Source: Nipponacmea schrenckii | Taxonomy: Eukaryota > Mollusca > Gastropoda > Lottiidae | DNA length: 64,000 nucleotides | Assembly (NCBI GenBank): GCA_030562195.1 | Contig: CM060202.1 | Location: 13,330,001-13,394,000 of the forward strand | Reading direction: 5' to 3' | Shown here: positions 21,144-33,194 of the stretch, piece by piece | Layout: every line of letters starts with the position of its first letter | Numbering within the stretch: position 1 is the first letter of the stretch | The notes under the pieces: model-generated | What the model was told of the DNA's origin: nothing | The model's database searches: none | Seen by the model: only the letters and a program-made list of their open reading frames with translations | Position numbers and translations under genes: made by a program

Positions 21144-23535
21144 AGAATACTGTGTGAATATTAAGGGTTAGGGCTGGTGTTTACAGAATTTACAGAAATG
21201 TTTAAACATTCATAATTTGAGATTCATCAAAATTTCATCGAAAAAATGTAACATGGTAAATAGTCAAGGACTGCCTAAAATAATTCAGAACTCTAGTTCT
21301 TGAGCAGGTCTTTTAACAGAAATAGAGTATCATCTTCTTTCTAGTACACCTAATGCCTGTGTGTATGGGCTAGGTAAAATTTAAGGTAAAGTATCTTCAT
21401 ATTTATATATAAGACAAAAGACAATTTTTCAGGAATATTTAAAATGCACAAGCATATATTATAATTTGTTAAAAAACTGTATGACATAAATGTTAATGTA
21501 CGATTTATTAATCACATGTTTGATCAAAGGGATGATAATTAATACAACCATCTGTGATATTTTATATTGTATTATAATCTAAATTATTTTAATTTTCAAT
21601 TTTGGGGTTTTTAACCATTTTACTGGGGTCAAATACAATCATCTCAGTGTTTGAAATAGTCTTATTATGATATCTTTTTCTAACGAAGATATGTCTTAAT
21701 TATAAAATTACTTAATGTCTTAATTGCGTTGTTAGTCACCAAATAGATTGGTTCAATACAGTTCAAAATATAAACAAGAACAATCTGTTATGTTCTTAGG
21801 TATAACAGCACTTACCTCGGATTCGGAAAATTATGAACTTAAATGTACATGTGTTAGTTATATTTAAGACTCATATGCAATTTTAGCGAAACAAAAATAC
21901 AATTAACTTTAATAATAAAGCCAAATTAACATGAATATATTATTATTTTGAAGCTTATCAATTGATTAAATATACTTAAATAAATCAAATCTAATACTGA
22001 CTTGAATGATTGAATATAAATCTAAAATATTATTATTTTGAAGGCGCATTTACTTTCAGTTTTCAAAATGTCTTAATAGAATCAAATTTAACTCAATTTT
22101 TCTAAATGAAGTTTTTGAATTGATAATTTACTTGATTATCAGTATCAACTAAACTCTCTATGTAATATCATGACAGTTTTCTGTAAGCAGCATTATTATT
22201 GAGAAAGGCCTAACTATATCTATTGGCTTAAAGTTGATTTTCAGTGGATTCTAAATAACTTAACCGAATTAACATACTAAAATTTCTCTATATAATAAAA
22301 ATGTCAGCAGCATTATTTAGAAAGCCAAACAAAAATATAAGCATTATTTAAGTGGATTGTAAAAATTGTGTGAAGTAATTATTATTTTGATTGTTATTAT
22401 TTATTTGTTGATCATTCCAGTTGTAATTTGATTTGACAAAGTTTTCTGTGATATTAATTAAATGATTGATATAAAATGACATGTTTCTTTTTAGATAGTG
22501 ACAAAATTAGGTTATTATTACATGGAGAGATTTCATCAGCCCTTATTCCATTCTCTGATAACTCTACAGTTGTCAGCTAGTGCATCGTATCTCTTGTACA
22601 GGAGATGATAGAAAGTGGTGTAGCAATATAATTTTTGTTATTGTAATCAGTTATGGGAGCTGTGTCGTTACTGATTATCAGAGGGGTAATGCATGTTTGC
22701 AGTAAAGTCTACCGGTCTGCTGCGTTCTATTTTTTGGAGGGTTATTTGGCCGAGTGGTCTAGATGGTTGACATGTATTGCTGGCAATTAGGTGCCTGACT
22801 CTGAAATCGCTAGTTCGAAACCCGCTCGGGTCTCAGCCAATTTTCAGCACTAGAATCTGTGCTATACCAAGAAAGTGTTATCCCAGTAACAAAAATTATA
22901 TCTCTTGTACAGGTTTTAATATAATCATTTTAACCTGTATCAAACTGAGCCGATTACACTTTGTTTTTTAGGTGTGGTAAAGCTTTGATATTTAGTGATG
23001 AATATGTCAGCTGGTGACACACTGAACTTAATTTTTAATAAATACAATATTTAAATCACTATCTTATCATCGAATGAAATGTGGCATATATATATAGGTC
23101 TTGTGGTTTCTGAATCCCCATAAGCCGAAAACAATTTGCAGTGAAAAAGTCATTTCCAAAATGTCAGTTTTTAATTACCTCCCAGTCCAGTTTGACAGGC
23201 TATCTGTGAAAAAATGCACATCCAAATATTTCATTTTGTATTTGAGGACAACCCACAAAAATACACATAATTTTATATAGTGGTCAAATTGCTGAAATTC
23301 AAGGACATAGACAATGTAAGTAAGTAAAATAATTATCTATACACTGTCAATTGTGACATAATCAATAAATAAGAGCTAATTTTCTACTACATGTACTTAC
23401 TACCCAAATCAATAAAGAAAAAGTTTGTGTTGACTACATTTTGAGAACTTCCCATGTCACAAATCCAATGTTTAAATAAAATAAACATGAAATTTGGTAT
23501 CTAGGAAAAAAAAATGTTTCCACACAAAAACATAA
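21144..23535. other. Intergenic region between JHY and MRPL41 (convergent)
   Basis: AT-rich sequence with no supported gene. It contains the JHY 3' untranslated region, the tRNA-like SINE head near 22750-22840 and numerous A/T runs. Short open frames here show no recognisable protein features. Confidence 0.6.
22748..22930 (+). repeat. tRNA-derived SINE (family C), copy 1
   Basis: TGGCCGAGTGGTCTAGATGG resembles an A box of a class II tRNA such as Leu or Ser, and GTTCGAAACCCGC about 60 bp later is a good B box. The intervening stem cannot form a proper anticodon arm. The sequence then runs into unrelated downstream sequence, so it is a tRNA-derived SINE head or decayed tRNA, not a functional tRNA. 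A related copy is at about 27468-27600. Confidence 0.55.
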
Positions 23536-24806
23536 TCAAGTCACTTTAGGATCTTGTGACTGGGTATCTTGTGATTTATTTTCTATGGCTTTTTTTGCTT
23601 TAATTTCTTTTATCTTATCAGCATAGCAATAATTGAACAATTTTCTTGCTGTTAATTTCTCTTGTTCAATTGGTTCAATTCTATAGGAGACATACGGTTT
23701 TAGCTGAAATAAAATAGAAAAAGACTTATTTTAGACTCAAAAAAAAAATATCGGTGTGAAATTTAAGTTGCATAAATATATTATAGTTGTATTTTTTTTC
23801 TTTTTTGGATATTCTACAGAGTTAGGTTAGCCAATACTGGTCCTTGCTTAAAATGATATTTGAAATAAACACATTTTTTGTTTACATGCATTTCCTTTAA
23901 ATATCTCACAACTATTGGACAAATAAAACTGAAAATCAATAAAAAATAGAACTTCCATAAGAAATGTAAACTTTGTCAAATGAAAAAGACTTTTCTTCAT
24001 CAACGCAACAAAAGAAACTAGAAACAAGAAATCTAAACTGGTATCTAAATGTTAAAATATGAGTACAAATAATACTTGGTAAATCTTAAACCGAGAAAGC
24101 TCAGTTGTCTTAAACAGTAACAACAAACCATTGCCATAAGTTTAATGAAGCAAAATGATCAGTTATAGCTCACCTCAAAACCAGTCAAATCGGGTACAAT
24201 AAATTCTGGGACCATTTCAGGTACAACTTTGAATTCTTTGGTTGAGTTATTTATTTTTCCTGGTGGATGAACAACTGAAAATATACAAGATAAGAAATGA
24301 AGGAGTATTTGATAATAGGATGTATACCCATTAAAAATTTAGAGCGCCAAAAAATCTCAAAATCTCATCCTTGTCTAAGTTCAGGCAAGTAGGCCTATTG
24401 CTGTGCAGCTACGTCTTTTAAAGTTTTTTAATCATTATTTCTACAGACTGACTGACTACGATTGTTGCATGCAGTTGAAAAACTTATCTTTGATATTTGT
24501 GAAATGTCCGTAATATCATTCAAAAAAAATATGCAACGATTCAAACTCACTATGCTTTGAAAGCGCCTTTTTTAATAATTGAGACCCTTCTTTCTCTTTC
24601 CAGTGAATAGATTTGGCTGACAGATAATCTTTTCTGTTTTTATCTTCGGCGACAAAAGGCCTGTTCTTATCCTCATACATTTGCGCAATCCTCCGATTTT
24701 TTAGTACCGATTCGGATTTGCTAATGCTCCTTATACTTATATTACTCTTAAAGCTACAACTTAGGGTGAGCACTTGACGCATCTTTATTAAAGAGTTTGA
24801 CTGCAT
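23536..24806 (-). CDS. MRPL41: Mitochondrial large-subunit ribosomal protein mL41, 3 exons
   Basis: Minus-strand exons 24551-24806, 24174-24274 and 23536-23703 join in phase and give 174 residues. The signature is in exons 2-3: PEMVPEFIVPDLTGFE joined to LKPYVSYRIEP, almost identical to the mL41 core of human ([22 protein letters not shown]) and fly. It is followed by an ARKLFNYCYADKIKEI helix equivalent to the conserved LTA..LF..V segment. The N-terminal ~85 residues begin with a Ser/Arg/Lys-rich stretch that suits a mitochondrial targeting peptide. They then carry a charged region I cannot match to other mL41 proteins, so the first exon is less certain. A second Met eight codons in is an alternative start. 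The gene is head to head with UTP15. Confidence 0.87.
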
Positions 24807-25115
24807 CTGTATCTACTAAAAAATATTCCAATCGTCCACCATATTGCTAAGGGGTATAACTCATAAAATATTTACGAAATGTTAGCCCGTTTCTAGTATT
24901 TCACAAAATGAAATCATAATGTATATCAATATCGAAAATAAAATTTTGTTTTTATCACTAATTTTATTGATGTTGAGATTTTCAGAATTGTTGAAATCTA
25001 CATTTATGTTTTTTCTTCTTATTCTTATCCTCCCTTTAATCATTTCTTTCAGTATTAGTTTCGGACTATATAGAATTATCAACCAGTCTTACAGAAAACA
25101 CGTGCGTTTACCAAG
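24807..25115. promoter_or_regulatory. Short bidirectional promoter, MRPL41/UTP15, with E-box
   Basis: About 310 bp separate the two divergent start codons, so both genes probably share a promoter. A palindromic CACGTG E-box lies at 25099-25104, twelve bases upstream of the UTP15 ATG. Such sites bind Myc/Max-type factors that control ribosome production in animals. No TATA box stands out. Confidence 0.6.
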
Positions 25116-26666
25116 ATGGCAACCTCCTTCAAGAAAACGCAGGCTAAAACATTTCCACGCGTAGGAGAAACAGCCACGAGAGATGTTTCATATTGGAATA
25201 ACTTGACAGTTCCAGTAACTGTAAAAGAGTATGGTGCCATCACACACATTAACTTCTGCCCAGTATCTCCAAATTATCTGGCGGTCACATGTTCAACCAG
25301 AATTCAAATTTACAGTCCTCAGACTTGTCAGATAGTTAGAACCATCAGTCGTTTTAAAGAGGCAGCACATAGTGCTTGTTATCGTTCAGATGGCAGACTT
25401 CTTGTAGCAGGTGGAGATGAAGGAATTATCAATGTATTTGATGTGAACAGTAAATCGTCACTACGAACTTTCCGTGGTCATAATCGATCAGTTCAAGTTG
25501 CACGTTTCTTGTCCGACAATATTCGCGTGTTGTCTGGTTCAGATGATAAAACAGCAAGAATTTGGGATCTCTCAAGTGAAAAACAAATAATCAATTATAA
25601 GGAACATGAAGATTATATCAGATGTGGAACTGTTAGCGATGCAAGTCCTGACATTGTTCTTACAGGCTGCTATGATCATAAAGCTAGACTTTTTGATGCC
25701 AGAATGCCTGCAAGTGTCTTGACAGTAGACCATGGTTTTCCCATAGAGAGTGTCTTAATGTTTCCAAATGGTGGAATATTCATGACTGCAGGAGGAAACA
25801 ACATAAATGTTTGGGATGCTCTGGCTGGAGGCCGGCTCTTAACTACTTTAAGTCATCATCATAAGGCAATCACAAGTTTGACTTTTTGTAGCAACAATCA
25901 AAGATTCATGTCTGGATCCCTGGATAGACATGTCAAAATCTATGATGTCACGTCCTATCAAGTTGTTCATACCTTGGATTACCCTGGTTCCATATTGAGT
26001 CTCAGTGTTGCCCCTGACGATACAATGGTTGCTGTTGGAATGGCAGATGGACTTTTATCGATGCAAAAAAGAAAAGAATCGGAGACCAAAATTGTGAAAC
26101 CAGTCAAGAAAAATTCTTACAAGTATCAATTACAGGCTAAAACATATGTTGTTCAGAAAACTGACCAAGTCGTACAGCACAAAAGGAGGGAAATTTTAGC
26201 CAAATATGACAGAAGTCTGAAGAAATTTGACCACAGCAAGGCATTAGATGAGGTGCTTCAGTTGAAAGTTCAAAGGAAACATCCAGAAGTTACAGTGGGA
26301 ATTATGCAAGAGTTGATGAGACGTGGAACTATTAAAGCTGCCCTAGCTGGACAAGATTCCAAATCTTTGTGTATGTTGATAAATTTTGTGCGTCATAATT
26401 TGACCAAATCTGAATTTGCTGTGACTATGATGGATGTGTCTAATATTATTATTGACATTTACTGGTCAACTATTGGTCAAAACAGTTTTATAGATAGTGC
26501 GTTAATTGGCTTAAAGAAAACTGTTGACAAGGAATTAGAACTTATAAAATTGTCCATGGAAGTTTTAGGTGCCATGGATGTAATTTTTGCTGCTGCTCAC
26601 TCTACATCAAATACTAATTCTAACTCATCACAACAACCCACAGAAAAAAATAAACGGCTCTCATGA
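25116..26666 (+). CDS. UTP15: UTP15, small-subunit processome WD40 protein, intronless
   Basis: A single open frame of 516 residues, close to the 518 of human UTP15. UTP15 belongs to the t-UTP/UTP-A subcomplex that binds nascent pre-rRNA in the nucleolus for 18S processing. The N terminus (YWNNLTVPVTVKEYGAITHI) leads into seven WD40 blades over about residues 40-315. These include HSACYRSDGRLLVAGGDEG, VLSGSDDKTARIWDL and FMSGSLDRHVKIYDV. A basic linker (QKRKESETKIVKPVKK) follows, and then the UTP15 C-terminal domain (KYDRSLKKFDHSKALDEVL through RRGTIKAALAGQD to ELELIKLSMEVLGAMD). AATAAA at 26696-26701 lies 30 bp past the stop. The absence of introns contrasts with the neighbouring genes and with vertebrate UTP15. 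No A-tract or target duplication was seen. Confidence 0.96.
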   Translation: MATSFKKTQAKTFPRVGETATRDVSYWNNLTVPVTVKEYGAITHINFCPVSPNYLAVTCSTRIQIYSPQTCQIVRTISRFKEAAHSACYRSDGRLLVAGGDEGIINVFDVNSKSSLRTFRGHNRSVQVARFLSDNIRVLSGSDDKTARIWDLSSEKQIINYKEHEDYIRCGTVSDASPDIVLTGCYDHKARLFDARMPASVLTVDHGFPIESVLMFPNGGIFMTAGGNNINVWDALAGGRLLTTLSHHHKAITSLTFCSNNQRFMSGSLDRHVKIYDVTSYQVVHTLDYPGSILSLSVAPDDTMVAVGMADGLLSMQKRKESETKIVKPVKKNSYKYQLQAKTYVVQKTDQVVQHKRREILAKYDRSLKKFDHSKALDEVLQLKVQRKHPEVTVGIMQELMRRGTIKAALAGQDSKSLCMLINFVRHNLTKSEFAVTMMDVSNIIIDIYWSTIGQNSFIDSALIGLKKTVDKELELIKLSMEVLGAMDVIFAAAHSTSNTNSNSSQQPTEKNKRLS

Positions 26667-27720
26667 AATTGAAGAGGGAGATAAATTTATATTGTAATAA
26701 ATGTGACTATAATATCAAGTCTTTTTCTTTGAATTGCATTTTTGAAACACAGTAAGTTGTACATTTAAGATTATTTAATTTCTGCTGACCTCTGCTAGCA
26801 ATGTCTGTTCATTATTGGGGATGTTATAAAGATCCATACTATGACCATTAAGCCCCTTTTATATATTTATGCAGTGTGATATGAGTAGCACTAATACATA
26901 GTTAATTAAAATAGTTAGCTGTTGTCTGATATTAGCTGAACTAATCTCCCTTGATAGAAGTCTGGATGAAAATGACTATGTTGTTTTTGATCGTGACTTC
27001 CGGGTAATTTGATTATTGATGAAATCATGAGATTAATGACATCAAATCGTATTTTTATCCACTGATGTTTCAAACATCTATCAAATAACATTGCTATTTA
27101 CGCAATTATCTAAGAAATGATTGAGGTGAGTACAAAGTTAAAGCGGTGAGTAGCCTTCTTGTGTACAGTACTTACTAAGTTACTAGCTACCGGTAGGTAG
27201 GGTACTGTTTTTAATTTACTTTGAGTTGATGAATCCGGTCAGAGTGATGGCTATTACTCAAACAGGCTATCATCAGTGATGAAAAGGTATTTCATGAAAA
27301 CAATTGAAGGTGTAATAATGAGTTGATCAGTTATATTTGCCACTATGGCATACAAGAGCTCTAACCCAGAGTTAGGTTTATTTGTGTTTCTGTTGTGGCA
27401 TTATAATTATTTATTGCTTAAATATAGGTCTAACTGCTCTGTGTATTAAGCCAAATTGAGGCCAAATTTGGAATAGCTCAGCTAGTAGCGAGTTGGATTG
27501 TTATCTGCTAGGGGATTAGGTGCCTTGAGTTTGAAATCTTCCTAAGGTTAAACAATTCTAATGCCTGTCACAAACTCACAGTGGTACTGATACATGGTTC
27601 GGGCCCTAGTGGCTCTCATATAGTAGAACTATTGTCTTGGAAATTGACCTTATTTATGAATTCTAAGCCAATTTTTCTTGTCTTTTACAGATTGTTTGAA
27701 AAGCTCAATATAAACACAGA
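26667..27720. other. Intergenic and 5' region of the vault-shoulder-like gene
   Basis: It holds the UTP15 polyadenylation signal (26696-26701), an ACTTCCGGG ETS-like site near 26996 and a GAG|GTGAGT donor near 27125 that could end a noncoding first exon. The acceptor TTTTACAG at 27683-27690 begins the exon carrying the start codon. A SINE-like segment lies at about 27468-27600. Confidence 0.5.
27468..27600 (+). repeat. tRNA-derived SINE (family C), copy 2, degraded
   Basis: GGAATAGCTCAGCTAGTAG resembles a tRNA A box. ATTAGGTGCCTTGAGTTTGA resembles ATTAGGTGCCTGACTCTGA of the copy at 22748. The B box is decayed. Related by eye only. Confidence 0.4.
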
Positions 27721-30700
27721 ATGAAGTTTAAGACAGTAAGAGAGGGCGAACAAGCTCTGGTCTATAACCACCTTGGTCAAAGTGAACTCATTGTTGGGCC
27801 TCAAAGGGTAAGATCCCATTAATATATGAATATAATATATAATATCGAGTGTAAAAGAATTTATCTGCATGAGGGATTTTACAAGATTTACCACTTGTTG
27901 TAGTTGTAGTGATGCAAGCTGGACTGCAGGGGTAAAGTCAAGTAGCAGTTTGATCCTAGACCATTTGTGGTATCAGACTGGAACAATAACAACTTTTATA
28001 ACAACTATTATACGATCCATAAGAAGTTATTAGAGATACGGTACAATTTATGAGTCTTAACAGTTTATTGTTAAACCCTTTGTCTTTATCATAATACTTT
28101 TTGAAATTTTGATAAAACAATTACTTGACTTAGAGCAATATCAAACTAGAATCATTAGTTATTAGTAGTGCAACCTTTTACAATTGTACTGAAATTTGTA
28201 TTGAACTTGTAGGTGTTTCTATATCGCAAGAGATTTGAACAGTTAGTAAAGTATACAGCAGAACCCAATGAATACTTGGTATTGAAGACATTAGATGGTA
28301 CTGTCAAACACAAAAAAGGGTAATGTACATTATTTCATCAGAAACTGTGTGCTATAATCATTCAGATAACTTCTTATGAATATGTTTGTTTTCTTCACAA
28401 GCTTATTTTTTGTTTGGTCATGACTTTATTCTAGGTGAAGTAGTCCATATTTTGATATTTGCTTTGTTAACTATCCATCTTATTATATATATTAGAGAAA
28501 AAGAAATGCAATGGTACAAAGTTTTTAACATTTACCTACATAAAGTGTGAAACTCCTCCAAACCGCATCCTTTATTAACCGACATCCCCTGTAAACCGTC
28601 ATATTTGAAAAGTCCGGGCTGAATCACTATATAATACATAGAAGATAAACCCCTGTAAACCGGCACCCTTTCTCAACTGCAATCCAGCATCGAAATCATG
28701 TCCCAAAGTAGTTAATTGATCTCTATAAACCAGCGTCTGAATTCGTATTAATTCACGTTAATCCATTGACGGCATGAAAGCTAAATATGACACATGCTAA
28801 TTAAGCTCTAAACTAAGTTAATTACCCTTTTATGTATTACCACTGCTATGAGTAAACCAGCAACCCCTTCAAACCGGCATTTATCACAGGCCTGACAGCC
28901 TGCTAGTTTAGAGGGGTTTCATTGTATTGTTTTGTTGGATGAGTTGCATCAAATATATCAGAATATGTATCAATTTCAATAGCTGGACCTACTATGACAT
29001 TATGATAATTTTTTTATGATGATTTTTTTATGGCCTTAAGGTTTTGATCCATCTTGTGAAAATAAGACTCTGTAAGTGACTATCCTATAGCATTGATCAC
29101 TTGATTCTTTCAGTCCATGTGAAGTATTTTCTAATCCACAAATCTATGAAGGTGTATATAAACAGAAAGCAACTAAAGTTGACTCCAACCATATTATTAT
29201 TGTGTATAAACGTCAGAAAGAAGGTGGTGTAGATAGGAGAATCATACAAGGACCTTGTTTATTTGTACCACAAGCTGAAGAGTGGTAAGTTTATAATTAA
29301 AATCATAGTATATTATGGATCGATGATTGATTGATTGATGATAAAATGAAATTAAGACTATTGACATCACAATCTCAAAATTGCCAGTACCTGTATAGGT
29401 ATTCTTAATTACAAGTATTGTCATTATTTTCATTATAAAATATAATACTATGGTATTATTTTGAAATAATGAAGTCTGGCTTGGCTGCACATGTACTGAC
29501 TGAAGTGATATAAACATCTAGGCAGTAATATTAAATCATGAAGTTGATATTGTATTGGGAATATCTGCATTGGAGATAGTAAATCAATATTTTTAGGTTA
29601 CATGAGTTTAAATGGCATGGTAGTGATCCTGAAAATAAAGCTAGATTGATAGCTAAAGGCAGTGTTTTCTCTCAGTTACAGAATATACCTGGTCACTTTT
29701 ATTATGATGTAAGTAGAGTTGGTTTTCATTAATTTTATCATCTAACTTTTTGTGAATTTTGACATATGAAAGCCATTGTAGGTCATTCTAATGTTATAAA
29801 AAATTATCATCCAATATTGTGTTATTTGTTTAAGCTGTAATTGTTACCCTAACCACCTTGTATTTTACCTGGTTTATTTGTAGGTACGTGAAGTTAGAAC
29901 TATAGATGATACTATGATTATAGTTAAGCTTATGTTATTTTATGAACTAGATGATATCATCAAAATGGTACGTTATTCTCAAATCTTACTTTTATTTAAA
30001 TGTATAATTTTAATATTTCTGACATTTATAGCTTGAATTCCAAACTATATCTCAGAAAAATTTAGACACAATAAGCAAAGACAGTTGTTTGCCATCCCCA
30101 CAACTTTCTGTTGAACTTTTCTACTTATACATATTATCTATCAATGTTAAATTGTTTATATTATTTGTAAATTTATTTTTGTGTTGCCCTGCAAATTATA
30201 TGCAACTTTCAGCAAACATATTTTATCACATCAGAGCGATTCTTTACACGATTACAAGAAGTCTCTGTGATTTTGAGGTAGTATAAGTAGGGCTAGTAAC
30301 TAACACAGTACAAGTTCACTTTGTGTATGAAATTGAGCTCTAGATCAATTGAATATTTAGTTAAAACCAGATTAAATACATTATACTTATTTTCCTCTGC
30401 AGTTAGAAACCAGTCATGATCCAATAGCTGATATGATGAAGTAAGTGCTATATCTATGTATACTATTAGAATGTAGGTAAGAAATTAAAATAAGACAATG
30501 TTCTGGTCCTTGGTAAATGAAGATGATTAGTGTCATGCGATGTGTATTGAGACATTATCAAGATAAAGTTTGAAATATTCAGGAGTTAGGAAGTATATGT
30601 ATAGTCTGCAGCACAGGCATATTGCCTTTTATATTCTGTTATATAGACATATTAACTTGTGAATTGAGACTACATAAAAGATATTCTTAAGCTTCATCAA

Positions 30701-33056
30701 CTGTTTGTTGTTTATTATTGTGTTCAATACAATAATTTATGTTTGTTATTTTTCAGTGCAGTGTGTTCAGATATAATAGCATTTGCTGGAAAACTGAGGT
30801 GTGTAACTAAATTAATCTTCTTCCTTTTCCTGCTTGTGAAACTGTCTGTAATTAACCTAGTTTTAAATGATTTTAATTGCAAATTGATACATGTAGCATA
30901 AATTGAGCTCTTTAACTCAGTTTTTTACTGCAGTCCTTGAAAAAAATGAGGAATTATTTGTTTTGTGTTTAGCACTCCCACCATTGTCATAATTATTAAG
31001 AAACAGATCCTACATGACATGATTTGATTGATTAAAAATAACATCAAGAGAACGAGAATATGGTAGAAAACTTGTTAGATTACAGTGTAAACAGTTGTGA
31101 AGCTAAACAAATGTTATGACCTATTTTTTGCTGTTCTTTGGTTTTATTCTACAATGAATTTAAGATGTAAAGATTTTTTTGAAAAATAGTCATCCACTTT
31201 GTAATTAATTGGTAAATCAGTATTGTAGTTTGATAAACTTACTCTCTATCTTTGACAGTTTTGAACAGTTCGTCAATCAGACTGCTAGTTTAAGTGATTT
31301 ACACAGTTATCCACAACTACTACAACGTGCTGGGAAAATAGGTTTTAATGTACAGAAAGTTGTTTTTAGAGGATATCATTCTAGTGACAGGCTACAGGTA
31401 TGTTCTTTCCCTTTTTGATTCATTGGTAATTGTTTGCAATGCAGTGAAACTTGTCATAAATGATATGATTTCAACTAACTATGATAAAGAATTGATAATG
31501 AATTTAAAAGAAGTATTTCAAAGATTCAGAGGTCAGTACGACCTTGTGAGGATAAGAACTTATTTCACTTGGATCCATACTGCCTTGGTCAAACCTCTTA
31601 GGATTGGTCTTTCCTAGATTATCTGTACCCATTTAGACCTACTGGAATGATGAGGATAGATGACATTTTTAAGGTCAACTAAAAAGCGCTTATGAATAAT
31701 AATTTCACCCACTCGCCCCTTTTCTTTTTTTTTAAAAAGGCCTGTAAAACAGACTATTTACCTTTAATGGCCTTACTGACTAATAATTTCCAAAAAATTA
31801 AGGCAATATTCATGTTAAAGAGAAAAAAACTATCGTTCATTACAAACCTGAAGATACCTTGTTCAGAAGCCTGTTGTAAAAACAAACTAATAAGCTCCAT
31901 TTCATTTACTTTTATTGGACTTATTTTCACATAAAAACCTTGTTTTACAGGAAATGCAAAATAATGCTATTGAATCTCGTACTAAATTAAGATTAGATGG
32001 TGAAATACAACAACAAGAACAACTATTGATAGATTATAAACTAAAGAAACAACAGTCACGTAGCCATCTTAGTAAGTTCACAGCTGTCATACTACTGTTT
32101 GCAAATGATGATATTTCCATCCACCTATATACTATCTTAGTCTCTCATTATTATCTTGGAGTTAATAATCCATATCATTTCATATGAAGAGGATTAAAAA
32201 AAGCAAAATAATTTAGCAAGCACAATAATATCAAATGTTAGTATAATACATCTCTTTAATGTCAACATAGTATAGATTTAAGGCATCAATATATTTCTTC
32301 CTCTTACAGAAAATGAAATAGATAAAATGAGACAAGATCATAAACATAAATTAGATGCTTTAAAACAATCACATCAACAAAAACTACGTGAGTTAAAAAC
32401 AGCACAGAACTTAGAGTTAGAATCAGAAAATACTCAAGCTAAAATAGGTATGTTTTACTAGTATAATTACTGCGGTAGGTATTAGTAATAGTGGTACAGG
32501 GGTTGTTAAATGCGTTGGAATGCTTCTCTTACCAGGTTTAGGTCACTCAGTAAGCTGGATGAGTTCAATCCTGGCATGCGTTTTTGAACACTTAGGAATA
32601 CCCCTTAGAGCTCTTGTTACTTAGTGAGTTGGAAGCATGATTAATAACCTAACATGGCAAAAAGCACCCTGTCATATGGATGAGATAATAAATTGAGACT
32701 CTATCAAAGATCCCTTCACAGTTCAGAGTAGGATTATGTCACTGTCCTGGGAAACAGTGTCCCTGATTAAACTGTATGGCTTTGCGTCATCATTAGCCCA
32801 AATAGATGCAGAAGAGAAGTACTTCAAACTCATTTCAATAAACATTGCAGTATTTTTTTCTTTTGCAGAAATGAAAGACTTAGAAGATAAACAAGAGTTA
32901 CAATACTTAACTTCTTTACATTCCTTTAATGTTGACTTGACACAAATATTATCATCTCATCCAATCAAAGAGGAGATCAGAATACTTCATCCACCAGGCA
33001 GCCATCTTAGAAAGTCACCAAGAAAAAGTTCCCCACCTATTGTGTCTGATTTATAA
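27721..33056 (+). CDS. Vault-shoulder (SPFH)-like protein with C-terminal coiled coil, 11 coding exons
   Basis: Coding exons: 27721-27807, 28213-28319, 29114-29284, 29597-29708, 29884-29967, 30403-30440, 30757-30798, 31259-31397, 31951-32071, 32310-32447, 32869-33056. All join in phase, giving 408 residues. Residues 1-130 look like short beta repeats of the major vault protein type, with GEQALVYNHLGQSELIVGPQ and GPCLFVPQAEEW resembling the vault VxGPxxxxP pattern. Residues ~155-285 (VREVRTIDDTMIIVKLMLFY, DPIADMMNAVCSDIIAFAGK, FEQFVNQTASLSDL, KIGFNVQKVVFRGY) match the order of the SPFH-like vault shoulder. Residues ~285-365 are a charged helix rich in Gln, Lys and Glu (LDGEIQQQEQLLIDYKLKKQ, then a KLDALKQSHQQKLRELK segment), comparable in position to the vault cap helix. 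The tail is short and Ser/Pro-rich. It has about half the length of MVP and lacks most vault repeats. Function is unknown; a stomatin-like band-7 protein is the alternative, but there is no membrane anchor. Confidence 0.8.
28543..28924. mobile_element. Pogo/mariner-like MITE, copy 3 (left terminus slightly decayed)
   Basis: The left end reads GTGTGAAACTCCTCCAAACC, a mutated version of the copy 1 terminus. The right end TTTAGAGGGGTTTCATTG is followed by TA. Internal blocks (CACTATATAATACATAGAAG, CATCGAAATCATGTCCCAAA) match copies 1 and 2. It lies in the second intron of the vault-shoulder-like gene. Confidence 0.78.
32490..32845 (+). repeat. SINE (family A), near full length, abutting a splice acceptor
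   Basis: The head carries a decayed tRNA-like B box (GAGTTCAATCCTGGC). The body (AAAGATCCCTTCACAGTTC, GTCACTGTCCTGGGAAA, TGTATGGCTTTGCGTCATCA, ATTAGCCCA) matches the SINE at 40212-40590. Its tail ends about 25 bp before the acceptor of the last exon (AG at 32867-32868) of the vault-shoulder-like gene. Confidence 0.7.
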
Positions 33057-33194
33057 CAGTTTTAGAAGCCATTTTAGAAAATCATTCCTTAATAAGTATT
33101 ACTTAATTGGCATCCATCATTTGCTTGGATACATTGAAAATGTTGGACATGAGTTCCTAGATCGGTGTGTGAAAGTTTGATGACCTTGAATAAG

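Noticed and set aside
22748..22840. Possible functional tRNA gene (Leu/Ser-like A and B boxes)
   Set aside because: The anticodon arm and acceptor stem cannot be paired, and a similar degraded copy exists near 27470, so a tRNA-derived SINE is the better reading.
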